A stretch of DNA of 64,000 bases from Trinickia dinghuensis (lineage in GTDB: Bacteria; Pseudomonadota; Gammaproteobacteria; Burkholderiales; Burkholderiaceae). The notes below the pieces were generated by a model that was not told where the DNA came from, ran no database searches, and saw only the letters and a list, made by a program, of their open reading frames with translations. How positions within the stretch are numbered: position 1 is the first letter of the stretch; each line of letters begins with the position of its first letter. Location: positions 434,681 through 498,680 of the forward strand of contig NZ_QRGA01000003.1 of assembly GCF_003367175.1 (NCBI RefSeq), given 5' to 3'. Made by a program: the position numbers and the translations under genes. Positions 1 to 8,268 of this stretch are shown here, in pieces.

Positions 1-1
1 G

Positions 2-769
2 AAGCAAACCGGGAGTACGTTCCTCGGCATCGTGCTGGGCCTGATCGTCGGCCTCGCCATCGCGGTCGTCGTGGCGCTCTACATCACGCGCGCACCCACG
101 CCGTTCGTGGCGAAGGTCGCGCCGTCCGGCGCGTCCGATGCGGGCACGATCCAGCAGCAATACGATCCGAACCGCTCGCTGCAGGGCAAATCGCCGGGGC
201 AGCCCGTCCCGCAGGCGGCCCAGCAAACGCCTCCGCCGAACACGGCGCCGGGTCAATCATCGGCACAGCCGGCGCCCGCGCCGGCGCAAGCGCCGGGCAT
301 GCTGCAGGAGCCGCAGATCGTCGAAGTGCCGTCCGCGAACGGTGCCTCGAACACCACGGCCGGCAACGCCCAAGCGCAGCCTCAAGTTCAAACTCAAGCT
401 CAGCCGAACGCCAACGCACCGGGCCAGGAAAAGAAGCCCCCGCAGGTAGCGAACGTGGCGCCGGCCGCACCTAACGCCAACAACGCCGCGCATCCGAATA
501 GCAGCGCGGCGCCCGGTGCGAACGACGCGAATACGGGCTACTTCCTGCAGGTGGGCGCCTACAAGACCGCGGCCGACGCCGAGCAGCAGCGTGCGCGCCT
601 GGCATTCCAGGGTTTCGAGTCGAAGGTGTCGCAGCGCGATGCCGGCGGCGTCACGTATTTCCGCGTGCGTATCGGGCCGTTCTCGAAATTCGACGACATG
701 AATGCGACGCGCCAGCGCCTGTCCGACGCGGGCATCGATACGGCCGTGATTCGCTTCACCAAACAGTAA
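2..769 (+). CDS. SPOR-domain cell-division protein (FtsN-like), 5' end missing
   Basis: The reading frame is already open at the left edge, so the start codon lies outside the window; 255 residues are visible. They show one membrane helix near visible residues 8-29 (Gly/Val/Ile-rich), a long Pro/Gln/Ala/Asn-rich linker, and a C-terminal SPOR domain over about the last 78 residues beginning at 'YFLQVGAYKTAADAEQ'. This is the layout of FtsN-like proteins, in which the SPOR domain binds denuded glycan at the septum while the helix anchors the protein in the inner membrane. A GTG at 32 is an internal valine, not a credible start, because the helix begins before it. dsbA follows after 162 bases. 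Confidence 0.85.
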   Translation, partial: KQTGSTFLGIVLGLIVGLAIAVVVALYITRAPTPFVAKVAPSGASDAGTIQQQYDPNRSLQGKSPGQPVPQAAQQTPPPNTAPGQSSAQPAPAPAQAPGMLQEPQIVEVPSANGASNTTAGNAQAQPQVQTQAQPNANAPGQEKKPPQVANVAPAAPNANNAAHPNSSAAPGANDANTGYFLQVGAYKTAADAEQQRARLAFQGFESKVSQRDAGGVTYFRVRIGPFSKFDDMNATRQRLSDAGIDTAVIRFTKQ

Positions 770-931
770 TAGACCGTAATGCATAGCCGAGCCCGAGCCG
801 TCCGCCGCTGAACCATGCGGCGGCGGCGAGGGTCTCAATCGGCAGCCGTTTGATGCGCGCGCAAGCCGCGGCGGCTACCGCGGCTTCGCCGAACCGGCGT
901 TCCACGTTTATCGTACCCACGAGCCAACACA

Positions 932-1579
932 ATGAAAAAATTGATCCGCACGCTGTTGTTCTCCGTCAGCCTGGCCGTCGTCGGCGCGGGCGTCGCACAG
1001 GCTTCTCCGGCCGCGCCTGTCGCCGGCAAGGACTACACCGTCCTGAAGGCGCCGCAGCCGGTCGACGTTCCCGCCGGCAAGATCGAAGTGATCGAATTCA
1101 TGTGGTACGGCTGCCCGCACTGCAACGAGTTCGACCCGTATCTGGAGAAGTGGGTCGCGACGCTGCCGCCGGACGTCGTCTTCAAGCGCGTGCCCGTCGC
1201 CTTTCGCGACGATTTCATTCCGCATTCGAAGCTCCTACACGCACTCAATGCGCTCGGTCTCGAGCAGAAGCTGACGCCGGACGTGTTCCATGAAATCCAC
1301 GTCAACAAGAACTACCTGCTGACGCCGGACGATCAAGCCAAATTCCTGGCGACGAAGGGCGTCGATTCGAAGAAGTTCCTGGCTGCCTACAACTCGTTCT
1401 CGACGCAAGCCGAGGTGAATCAGGACAAGCAAATGATCCAGGACTACAAGATCGACGGCGTGCCGACGCTGGCCATTCAAGGCAAATATGAAACGGGCCC
1501 GGCCACGACGGACAGCCTGCCCGGTACGATTCAGGTGCTCGACTACCTCGTCGCGCAAATCCGCGCGAAGAAGATGTAA
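932..1579 (+). CDS. dsbA: Thiol:disulfide interchange protein DsbA
   Basis: Periplasmic thioredoxin-fold oxidase that donates disulfide bonds to exported proteins. The 215-residue product has a Sec signal peptide (Lys-Lys then a hydrophobic core, probable cleavage after 'AQA' near residue 24), the redox motif Cys61-Pro-His-Cys64, and the cis-proline loop 'GVPTL' near residue 175, with the helical insert between them. Length matches the family. The ATG is chosen because the signal peptide begins there. It lies 24 bases ahead of a short-chain dehydrogenase gene, so the two are probably cotranscribed. No dsbB partner is in view. Confidence 0.95.
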   Translation: MKKLIRTLLFSVSLAVVGAGVAQASPAAPVAGKDYTVLKAPQPVDVPAGKIEVIEFMWYGCPHCNEFDPYLEKWVATLPPDVVFKRVPVAFRDDFIPHSKLLHALNALGLEQKLTPDVFHEIHVNKNYLLTPDDQAKFLATKGVDSKKFLAAYNSFSTQAEVNQDKQMIQDYKIDGVPTLAIQGKYETGPATTDSLPGTIQVLDYLVAQIRAKKM

Positions 1580-1603
1580 TTCATCTTGCACGCGAGCGCC
1601 GGT

Positions 1604-2374
1604 ATGAACTCACCGTTGAAGGTTTTCATCACCGGCGCCTCGAGCGGCATCGGCCTCGCCCTTGCCGAGCAGTACGCACGGCAAGGCGCCGCACTCGGGC
1701 TCGTGGCGCGCCGCCTCGATGCGCTCGCCGAGTTTGCCCGGCGCTTTCCCCAGCTTTCGATCTCCATCTATTCGGCCGACGTGCGCGACGAAGCCGCCGT
1801 TGCGCATGCGGCTTCGCAATTCATCGGCGAACATGGCTTGCCCGATGTCGTCATTGCCAATGCCGGTATCAGTAAAGGCGTGGCGACGGGCCACGGCGAT
1901 CTCGAGACGTTTCGCGAAGTGATGGACGTCAATTACTTCGGCATGGCCGCGACGTTCGAACCGTTCGCCAAACTCATGGCGGAGAATCGGCACGGCACGC
2001 TCGTCGGGATTGCAAGCGTTGCCGGCGTGCGGGGGCTGCCGGGGTCGGCGGCCTACAGCGCGTCGAAAGCGGCCGCGCTGGCCTATCTGGAATCGCTGCG
2101 CGTCGAGATGCGGCCGTTCGGCGTTGCCGTCGTGACGATCGCGCCGGGCTATATCCGGACGCCGATGACGGCCCACAATCCCTATCCGATGCCGTTTCTG
2201 ATGGACGCCGAGCGGTTCGCCGAAAAGGCCGCCGGGGCGATTGCGCGCAAGGCGCGGTTTGCCGTGTTTCCTTGGCCGATGCGGATCGTTGCGACCCTGC
2301 TCGGGTGTCTGCCGAGGTGGCTTTACGATCGGCTCTTCGAAAAGGCGCCGCGCAAGCCAAGGGCGGCCGGCTAG
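1604..2374 (+). CDS. Short-chain dehydrogenase/reductase (SDR)
   Basis: Classical SDR of 256 residues starting at the ATG at 1604. The N-terminal Rossmann nucleotide motif reads 'TGASSGIG', the structural 'NAG' motif follows near residue 90, and the active site Ser...Tyr-x-x-x-Lys is seen as 'AYSASKAA' near residue 155. The C-terminal tail is hydrophobic and basic ('GCLPRWLYDRLFEK'), which suggests loose membrane association. An in-frame TTG at 1586 is less likely because it has no ribosome site and would add six poorly conserved residues. The substrate cannot be read from sequence. The gene sits 24 bases after dsbA and 53 bases before the next gene. Confidence 0.85.
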   Translation: MNSPLKVFITGASSGIGLALAEQYARQGAALGLVARRLDALAEFARRFPQLSISIYSADVRDEAAVAHAASQFIGEHGLPDVVIANAGISKGVATGHGDLETFREVMDVNYFGMAATFEPFAKLMAENRHGTLVGIASVAGVRGLPGSAAYSASKAAALAYLESLRVEMRPFGVAVVTIAPGYIRTPMTAHNPYPMPFLMDAERFAEKAAGAIARKARFAVFPWPMRIVATLLGCLPRWLYDRLFEKAPRKPRAAG

Positions 2375-2427
2375 GAGAAACGCGGCCGTACGTTCACCAC
2401 CGAGCACTTACGTTCTTGGCCATCCCC

Positions 2428-3231
2428 ATGTCCCGAACCGACGCCGCTGGAATCGAGCATCCGCCTGCTGACTCAAACGCCCGCATCGTCTCGCTCGTCC
2501 CTAGCATCACCGAGTTGCTCTTCGCGCTAGGGCTAGGCGATCGCATCGTCGGACGCACGGGCTTTTGCATCCATCCGCGCGAAGCGGTGCGCGCCGTGCC
2601 GAAAGTCGGCGGCACGAAAGCCGTCAAACTCGATGCCGTCCGCGCGCTCGCCCCCACCCACGTGATCGTCAACATCGACGAAAACGAGAAGCCGACGATC
2701 GACGCGCTCGCGCAATTCGTCCCTCACGTCGTCGTTACGCATCCGCTCGCGCCGCATGACAATCTCTCGCTCTATACGTTGATCGGCTCGATCTTCGGCT
2801 GCGAACCCGCCGCGCGAAAACTAGCTGACGCCCTCTCCTTGCGCTTGAACGCCATCGCACTTGAACCCTGGCCCGAACGCAACGTGCTCTACGTGATCTG
2901 GCGGGATCCATGGATGACCGTCGCGCGCGACACCTACATTTCGGCCATGCTGCGGCTCGTGAACTGGCAGACCTGGCCCGCGGCGACGAGCGGCTTTGCC
3001 GGCGCGGGCCGCTACCCCGCGTTCGACTTCGACGCGCCGTGGTTCGGAAGTGTCGAACGAATCTTGCTGGCGTCGGAGCCATACCGCTTCACGGCCAAGC
3101 ATAGAGACGAACTCGCCGCCGATCCACGGCTCGCCGGCAAGACGATTCAACTCGTCGACGGCGAAACGATTTCCTGGTACGGCTCGCGGGCCATCGAAGG
3201 GATCGACTACCTGCGCGGTATATCCATATAA
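2428..3231 (+). CDS. Helical-backbone metal/cobalamin-binding protein (BtuF-like)
   Basis: The 267-residue product belongs to the periplasmic-binding-protein family typified by BtuF, with the N-terminal signature 'RIVSLVPSITELLFALG' followed by 'VGRTGFC' and a second lobe after a long helix. I chose ATG 2428 because upstream in-frame residues read as nonsense overlapping the preceding gene. Unlike a normal transporter component, no signal peptide or lipobox is visible, and no permease or ATPase gene lies alongside. It may therefore act in the cytoplasm or use an unseen export route. The ligand (cobalamin, haem or iron chelate) is not determinable. It ends 110 bases before the next gene. Confidence 0.75.
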   Translation: MSRTDAAGIEHPPADSNARIVSLVPSITELLFALGLGDRIVGRTGFCIHPREAVRAVPKVGGTKAVKLDAVRALAPTHVIVNIDENEKPTIDALAQFVPHVVVTHPLAPHDNLSLYTLIGSIFGCEPAARKLADALSLRLNAIALEPWPERNVLYVIWRDPWMTVARDTYISAMLRLVNWQTWPAATSGFAGAGRYPAFDFDAPWFGSVERILLASEPYRFTAKHRDELAADPRLAGKTIQLVDGETISWYGSRAIEGIDYLRGISI

Positions 3232-3341
3232 GGGACCCATCGTTGTCGACGCCGCCCGCTTCGGCTAAGCTCATCGGCTCGATCCGTCGCAGTCTCTACA
3301 TCCGGCCGCCCCTCGTCTGAAAGGGAGAAGAAGGAGTACTC

Positions 3342-4925
3342 ATGAACGTCAAACTGCTCGCCGCCACGCTCGCCGTCTTGCCCGCCCTCGCGTTCGCCAA
3401 ACCCCTTACCGTTTGCACCGAGGCGAGCCCCGACGGCTTCGACGTCGTTCAATTCAACTCGCTCGTCACGACGAACGCATCGGCCGACGTCATCTTCAAT
3501 ACCCTGGTCGATTACGACGAGGCAGCGAAGAAGGTCGTCCCGGCCCTCGCCGAAAAATGGGATGTGAGCAGCGACGGCCTGACCTACACGTTCCATTTGC
3601 GTCCGAACGTAGCGTTCCAGACCACGGACTATTTCAAGCCGACGCGCACGCTCGACGCCGACGACGTCGTCTTCACGTTCGATCGCATGCTCGACAATGC
3701 GAACCCGTGGCACAAGGTGTCTGGGCCCAACGGCTTCCCGCACGCGCAATCGATGGGGCTCGTGAAGCTGGTGAAGGCGGTCAAGAAGGTCGACGACCAC
3801 ACCGTCGAATTCGACCTGAACGAGCCGAACTCGACCTTCGTCGCCATGCTGACGATGGGCTTCGCGTCGATCTATTCCGCCGAGTATGCCGACCAGCTGC
3901 TCAAAGCCGGCAAGCAGGCCGACCTGAACGCCAAGCCGATCGGCACGGGTCCGTTCGTGCTGAAGCGCTACACGAAGGACGCCGTGATCCGCTACGACGC
4001 GAACCCGACCTACTGGGGCCCCAAGCCGAAGGTCGAGCGGCTCATCTATGCGATCACGCCCGATGCGTCCGTGCGATTTCAAAAGGTGAAGGCCGACGAA
4101 TGCCAGATCGCGCTTTCGCCTAAGCCCGAGGACGTCGCGGCCGCGAAGAGCGACCACTCGCTTGCCGTCGTGCAGACGCCCGCGTTCATGACGGCATTCG
4201 TCGCCTTGAACACGCAGCACAAGCCGCTCGACGACGAGCGCGTGCGGCAGGCGATCAACATGGCGTTCGATCGCAGCACCTACCTGAAAGTCGTCTTCGA
4301 CAATACGGCCACGCCCGCCGTGAATCCCTATCCGCCCTCCACCTGGAGCTACGACAAGGCGATCGGCGCCTATCCGTACGACCCGGCAAAGGCCAAGGCG
4401 CTGCTCGCTCAGGCCGGCTATCCGAACGGTTTCTCGACGACGATCTGGCTGCGTCCCCAGGGCAGCGTGCTCAATCCGAAGCCGAAGGCTGGCGCCGAGC
4501 TGCTGCAAGCGGATCTCGCCAAAATCGGCGTGAAAGCCGACGTCAAGGTCATTGAATGGGGCGAACTGATCAAGCAGGCCAAGCAAGGGCAGCACGACAT
4601 GCTGTTCATGGGATGGGCCGGCGACAACGGCGACCCGGACAATTACTTCGCGCCGCTGTTCAGCTGCAACGGGGTCAAATCGGGCATCAACTTCGCCCGC
4701 TTTTGCGATCCGAAGCTCGACAAGCTGATCACCGACGCCCGCTCGACGTCCGACCAGGCCACCCGCACGAAGGACTACGAAGCCGCGCAGAAGATCGTCC
4801 ATGACGAAGCGCTCTGGATCCCGCTCGGGTACCCGACCGCCAGCGCCATCACGCGCGCATCGGTCGGGGGCTATCAGGTCAGCGCCTTCGGACGGCAGAA
4901 CTTCGCGGACGTCTCCGTCAAATGA
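3342..4925 (+). CDS. Peptide ABC transporter substrate-binding protein (DppA-like, family 5)
   Basis: Periplasmic oligopeptide/dipeptide-binding protein of 527 residues. The signal peptide (MNVKLLAATL... with cleavage after 'AFA', residue 19) is followed by the family-5 start 'KPLTVCTEASPDGFD', close to DppA. Further family features are 'VVPALAEKWDVSSDGLTYTF' near residue 65 and 'DDVVFTFDRML' near 105. The ribosome site AAGGAG precedes ATG 3342 by about 6 bases. No DppBCDF permease or ATPase genes adjoin it, so it is an orphan receptor that presumably uses a transporter encoded elsewhere, or serves as a ligand sensor. The peptide specificity is unknown. Confidence 0.9.
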   Translation: MNVKLLAATLAVLPALAFAKPLTVCTEASPDGFDVVQFNSLVTTNASADVIFNTLVDYDEAAKKVVPALAEKWDVSSDGLTYTFHLRPNVAFQTTDYFKPTRTLDADDVVFTFDRMLDNANPWHKVSGPNGFPHAQSMGLVKLVKAVKKVDDHTVEFDLNEPNSTFVAMLTMGFASIYSAEYADQLLKAGKQADLNAKPIGTGPFVLKRYTKDAVIRYDANPTYWGPKPKVERLIYAITPDASVRFQKVKADECQIALSPKPEDVAAAKSDHSLAVVQTPAFMTAFVALNTQHKPLDDERVRQAINMAFDRSTYLKVVFDNTATPAVNPYPPSTWSYDKAIGAYPYDPAKAKALLAQAGYPNGFSTTIWLRPQGSVLNPKPKAGAELLQADLAKIGVKADVKVIEWGELIKQAKQGQHDMLFMGWAGDNGDPDNYFAPLFSCNGVKSGINFARFCDPKLDKLITDARSTSDQATRTKDYEAAQKIVHDEALWIPLGYPTASAITRASVGGYQVSAFGRQNFADVSVK

Positions 4926-5008
4926 CGCGGCGCCGTTCGTCCGTTGACGCCTGTCATCCGGGCGCCGTAATCTAGGCGCCCGGAATTGACGATACGATCG
5001 ACGCTGTC

Positions 5009-5881
5009 ATGCAAAACCTCGGCCGCACGATTGCGGCTTTCATGATCTGGGCCGCGGCGGCCGCCGCCTTTGCCCAAACGGCCCCGCAATCGGCGATGGA
5101 CTATTCGACGGCCGGTGATCCGGCTGCCGGCCCGCCCGTGGCGGCCGATCCGGCGGCGGGCGCTCCGGTGCCGGAGGGCTCGGTCACCGGCGATCAGCCG
5201 GCCGACACGCCTCGCGCAGTCGCACCGATGATAGTCACGCAGGTGACCGTCACGCCCACGACATCCACGACACCCGCGCCGATGCCCTCGCCGCCCGTCG
5301 CGCCCGTTCGCACCGGGCCGCCTCCCATGGTGGACGTGCCCGAAGCGGTGTACGTCACGGATTTCATCGCCGTGCCGGCCGGCGCGCCGCCCTCGGGCTT
5401 GCTGGCGCGCATGCGCGCCGCGTTGCACGCGCACGCCGCCGGCCGCGACGCGGGGCTCGTCGCCCAAGCCGTCGTGCAACGGCTCAACCATGCGGGCCTC
5501 GCGGCGCGCTATCTCGCGCCGGGCGAGCCGCCGCCCGTACAGGGCTGGCTGATCGGCGGCGTCTTTCATGTGCAAGGCGAGCCGAGCGCCGCGGCCGCGA
5601 GCGGCGCCGCGTCCGCCAACGAGGTGCTCGGCGCGGACGTGTCCGTCACCGTGGCCGATCTCGGGCACAGCGCCGATACGCCGTTCGCCGTGATCGGCGC
5701 ACCGCCGGCCGCACCGGACGGCCAGAGTCAATGGCACCCGTACCTCCTGCCGGCCAAGCTCTCGTTCGAACACGCCGACCGCAACGCGGCCGTCGCCGCA
5801 CTCGCGCAGCAGATCGCCGATACCTTCGCCGGCAACATGCTGGTTCTGCGGCGGGCCGACGCCAGAGCGATTTCGCCCTAG
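5009..5881 (+). CDS. Secreted protein of unknown function, possibly DUF4410-like
   Basis: The 290-residue product starts with a signal peptide (hydrophobic Ala-rich core, cleavage after 'AFA', residue 22). A Pro/Ala/Thr-rich low-complexity segment follows to about residue 105, then a folded domain beginning 'VDVPEAVYVTDFIAVPAG'. That domain alternates strands and helices ('LVAQAVVQRLNHAGLAARYL', then 'GWLIGGVFHVQGE'), which resembles the DUF4410 family of secreted proteins, but I cannot confirm the match. It lies 83 bases after the peptide-binding protein on the same strand. Its role is unknown; an outer-membrane-associated or periplasmic assembly role is only a guess. Confidence 0.7.
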   Translation: MQNLGRTIAAFMIWAAAAAAFAQTAPQSAMDYSTAGDPAAGPPVAADPAAGAPVPEGSVTGDQPADTPRAVAPMIVTQVTVTPTTSTTPAPMPSPPVAPVRTGPPPMVDVPEAVYVTDFIAVPAGAPPSGLLARMRAALHAHAAGRDAGLVAQAVVQRLNHAGLAARYLAPGEPPPVQGWLIGGVFHVQGEPSAAAASGAASANEVLGADVSVTVADLGHSADTPFAVIGAPPAAPDGQSQWHPYLLPAKLSFEHADRNAAVAALAQQIADTFAGNMLVLRRADARAISP

Positions 5882-6008
5882 GACGGCCTGGCGCACTGCG
5901 TAGACGACCACGGAGGCTTGCGCGCCTGGTGGCAACGCCGGCGCGGCTGCTCTATCCTCTTTGGCGAATGCCGCGCCGGCCCCGGCGCGCGCCGCCAAGG
6001 AGCCCACC

Positions 6009-6362
6009 ATGTCCTACCTGCTGTTGATCGTCGAGCCCGTCGGCCAGCGCGCCGAGCGCACGCCCGACGAAGGCCGTGACGCCTACGACACGATGCTGCG
6101 CTTCGGGGAGGATCTGAAAGCGCGCGGTCTGCTGGTCGCGGCGCAGTCGCTCGCCTCAACCGACGAAGCCGTGCGCGTCGAGATCCGCGGCGGCGAACGC
6201 CGTTTAATCGACGGTCCGTTCGCCGAGGCCAAGGAGATGGTCGGCGGCTTCTATCTGCTCAACTGCGACCGCGAAGAAGAGGCGCTCGCCATCGCGGCCG
6301 AGTGCCCGGCGGCCCAATGGTGCACGGTCGAAGTCAGACGGTTGGCCCCCTGCTCCGAATAA
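6009..6362 (+). CDS. DGPF-domain (YCII-type) protein 1
   Basis: Small 117-residue protein of the YCII/DGPF superfamily, recognised by the motif 'LIDGPFAEAKE' near residue 62 and the ferredoxin-like beta-alpha-beta pattern around it. ATG 6009 is preceded by AAGGAG. The family has no settled biochemical activity, but genes of this kind are habitually found beside ECF42-type sigma factors, and one lies two genes downstream here. A second DGPF protein follows after 117 bases. I infer that both belong to the sigma factor's regulon or regulatory circuit. Confidence 0.85.
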   Translation: MSYLLLIVEPVGQRAERTPDEGRDAYDTMLRFGEDLKARGLLVAAQSLASTDEAVRVEIRGGERRLIDGPFAEAKEMVGGFYLLNCDREEEALAIAAECPAAQWCTVEVRRLAPCSE

Positions 6363-6479
6363 GTCCGAGGGTTTTTACCGGGATTCGTCGCGCCGATGTC
6401 GAATGCGGCGCGTTTCGTTCGTCGTAACGACAGGAGTCCGACAGGCGGCCTCCCTTACCTTACCTTCGAGGAGCGAAAC

Positions 6480-6893
6480 ATGCGTTTCATGATCATGGTC
6501 CGGGCCAACGCTCAAAGCGAATCGGGTGCCCTGCCCGAACAAGATTTGATGGCCGCGATGATGGCCTATCACGAAGAGCTGGCGAAAGCGGGCGTGCTGC
6601 TCGATGCGAACGGTCTGAAGCCGAGCACCGAGGGCTGGCGCGTGCAGTATTCGGGAGGCAAACGGACCATCATCGATGGGCCGTTCGCCGAAACGAAGGA
6701 ACTCATCGCCGGCTACACGCTGATCCAAGTGCGTTCGCGCGAGGAAGCACTCGAGTGGGCACGACGCTTTCCCGCACCGTTCGGCGAGATGGCCGAGGGT
6801 GAAATCGAAGTAAGGCCGGTGTTCGAACTCGAGGATTTCGAGCCGAGCGCGGATATCGAGCGCTGGCGCCAACTCGAGGCAAACTGGCCCTGA
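6480..6893 (+). CDS. DGPF-domain (YCII-type) protein 2
   Basis: The 137-residue product carries the family signature 'IIDGPFAETKELIAGY' near residue 62 and ends with 'GEIEVRPVFELEDF', typical of DGPF proteins next to ECF42 sigma factors. ATG 6480 is chosen because GAGGAG lies 6-7 bases upstream and the conserved first strand 'MRFMIMVRA' begins there. It ends only two bases before the sigma-factor ATG, so the two are almost certainly translated from one message. It is a diverged paralogue of the DGPF gene immediately upstream; no enzymatic residues are known. Confidence 0.88.
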   Translation: MRFMIMVRANAQSESGALPEQDLMAAMMAYHEELAKAGVLLDANGLKPSTEGWRVQYSGGKRTIIDGPFAETKELIAGYTLIQVRSREEALEWARRFPAPFGEMAEGEIEVRPVFELEDFEPSADIERWRQLEANWP

Positions 6894-6895
6894 CC

Positions 6896-8173
6896 ATGGC
6901 CAATCCGACCCATCGCGCGATCGAAGCGGTCTGGCGCATCGAAGCGGCACGCGTCGTCGCCCATGCCGCGCGGCTCGTGCGCGACATCGGCGTGGCCGAG
7001 GAGCTGGCGCAGGACGCGCTAGTCGCCGCGCTCGAGCATTGGCCGCGCGACGGGGTGCCCGACAATCCGGGCGCCTGGCTGATGGCCACGGTCAAGCATC
7101 GCGCGCTCGACAAGCTGCGCCAGGACGCGCTGCACGCAAGGAAGCACGAGGCGATCGGACGCGACCTCGACGCACTCGAAACCCATGTCGTGCCCGATTT
7201 CGTCGATGCGATCGATGCCGCGCGCGCCGACGATATCGGCGACGATCTGCTGCGCCTGATCTTTACGGCATGTCACCCGGTGCTGTCGACGGACGCGCGC
7301 GTCGCGCTGACGCTGCGGCTGTTGGGCGGGCTCGCGACGCACGAGATCGCGCGTGCGTTTCTCGCGCCGGAGCCGACGATCGCGCAGCGCATCGTGCGCG
7401 CCAAGCGCTCGCTGCGTGAAGCCCACGTACCGTTCGAGGTGCCGCGCGCCGAGGCACGCGCGGCAAGGATGGCGTCGGTGCTCGAAGTCGTCTATCTGAT
7501 TTTCAACGAAGGGTATGCGGCCACGGCCGGCGAGGATTGGATACGGCCGGCACTGTGCGACGAGGCGCTGCGCCTGGGGCGGATCCTCGCCGAACTCGTG
7601 CAGGACGACAGCGAGGTGCATGGCCTCGTCGCGCTGATGGAGCTGCAGGCTTCGCGGCTGCATGCGCGCGTCGATTCGAACGGCCGTCCGGTGCTGCTCG
7701 CCGACCAGGACCGCTCGCGCTGGGATCCGCTGTTGATACGCCGCGGCCTAGCGGCGCTGGCGCGCGCCGAAGCGCTGGGCGGCGCCCTCGGTCCGTATGC
7801 GCTGCAAGCGGCACTTGCCGCTTGTCATACGCGCGCGCATCGCGCCGAGGACACCGACTGGGCTCGAATCGTCGCGCTTTACGATGCGCTTGCGCAAATC
7901 CATCCATCGCCGGTGGTCGAACTGAATCGCGCGGTCGCGGTCGGGATGGCCTATGGCCCGCAGGCGGCCTTTGCGATCGTCGAGGCGCTCGCAGCCGATC
8001 CCGCGCTCGCGCGCTATCACTGGCTGCCGAGCGTGCGCGGCGACTTGCTCGCGAAGCTCGGCCGGCATGACGAAGCGCGTTCCGAATTCGAGCGCGCGGC
8101 CGCGATGACGCAAAACGCGCGCGAGCGCGAACTGCTGCTCGTGCGCGCCGACACGATGCGCGGCGAACGCTGA
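6896..8173 (+). CDS. ECF42-type RNA polymerase sigma factor with C-terminal TPR-like domain
   Basis: The 425-residue product has an N-terminal sigma-70 region 2 ('LVRDIGVAEELAQDALVAALEHW'), a region 4 helix-turn-helix ('LLGGLATHEIARAFLAPEPTIAQRIVRAK'), and then about 230 extra residues ('VYLIFNEGYAA' onward, with 'VVELNRAVAVGMAYG' near residue 340). This long C-terminal extension, related to tetratricopeptide repeats, defines the ECF42 group. These sigma factors have no classical anti-sigma factor; the extension is thought to control activity. Adjacent DGPF genes fit the known genomic context. ATG 6896 follows the DGPF stop by two bases, implying translational coupling. The inducing signal is unknown. 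Confidence 0.92.
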   Translation: MANPTHRAIEAVWRIEAARVVAHAARLVRDIGVAEELAQDALVAALEHWPRDGVPDNPGAWLMATVKHRALDKLRQDALHARKHEAIGRDLDALETHVVPDFVDAIDAARADDIGDDLLRLIFTACHPVLSTDARVALTLRLLGGLATHEIARAFLAPEPTIAQRIVRAKRSLREAHVPFEVPRAEARAARMASVLEVVYLIFNEGYAATAGEDWIRPALCDEALRLGRILAELVQDDSEVHGLVALMELQASRLHARVDSNGRPVLLADQDRSRWDPLLIRRGLAALARAEALGGALGPYALQAALAACHTRAHRAEDTDWARIVALYDALAQIHPSPVVELNRAVAVGMAYGPQAAFAIVEALAADPALARYHWLPSVRGDLLAKLGRHDEARSEFERAAAMTQNARERELLLVRADTMRGER

Positions 8174-8268
8174 CTCCGGGGGGCGGTCGGCTGGCTGGGG
8201 GCGGATGGCGCGGTGGCCGGCGGGGCGGCTCGCGTGCGGAGACGTGGGCCGGCCCGCCGCCGCCAACT

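Noticed and set aside
2375-2427. Cobalamin riboswitch before the BtuF-like gene
   Set aside because: Only 53 bases are available and no B12-box is visible.
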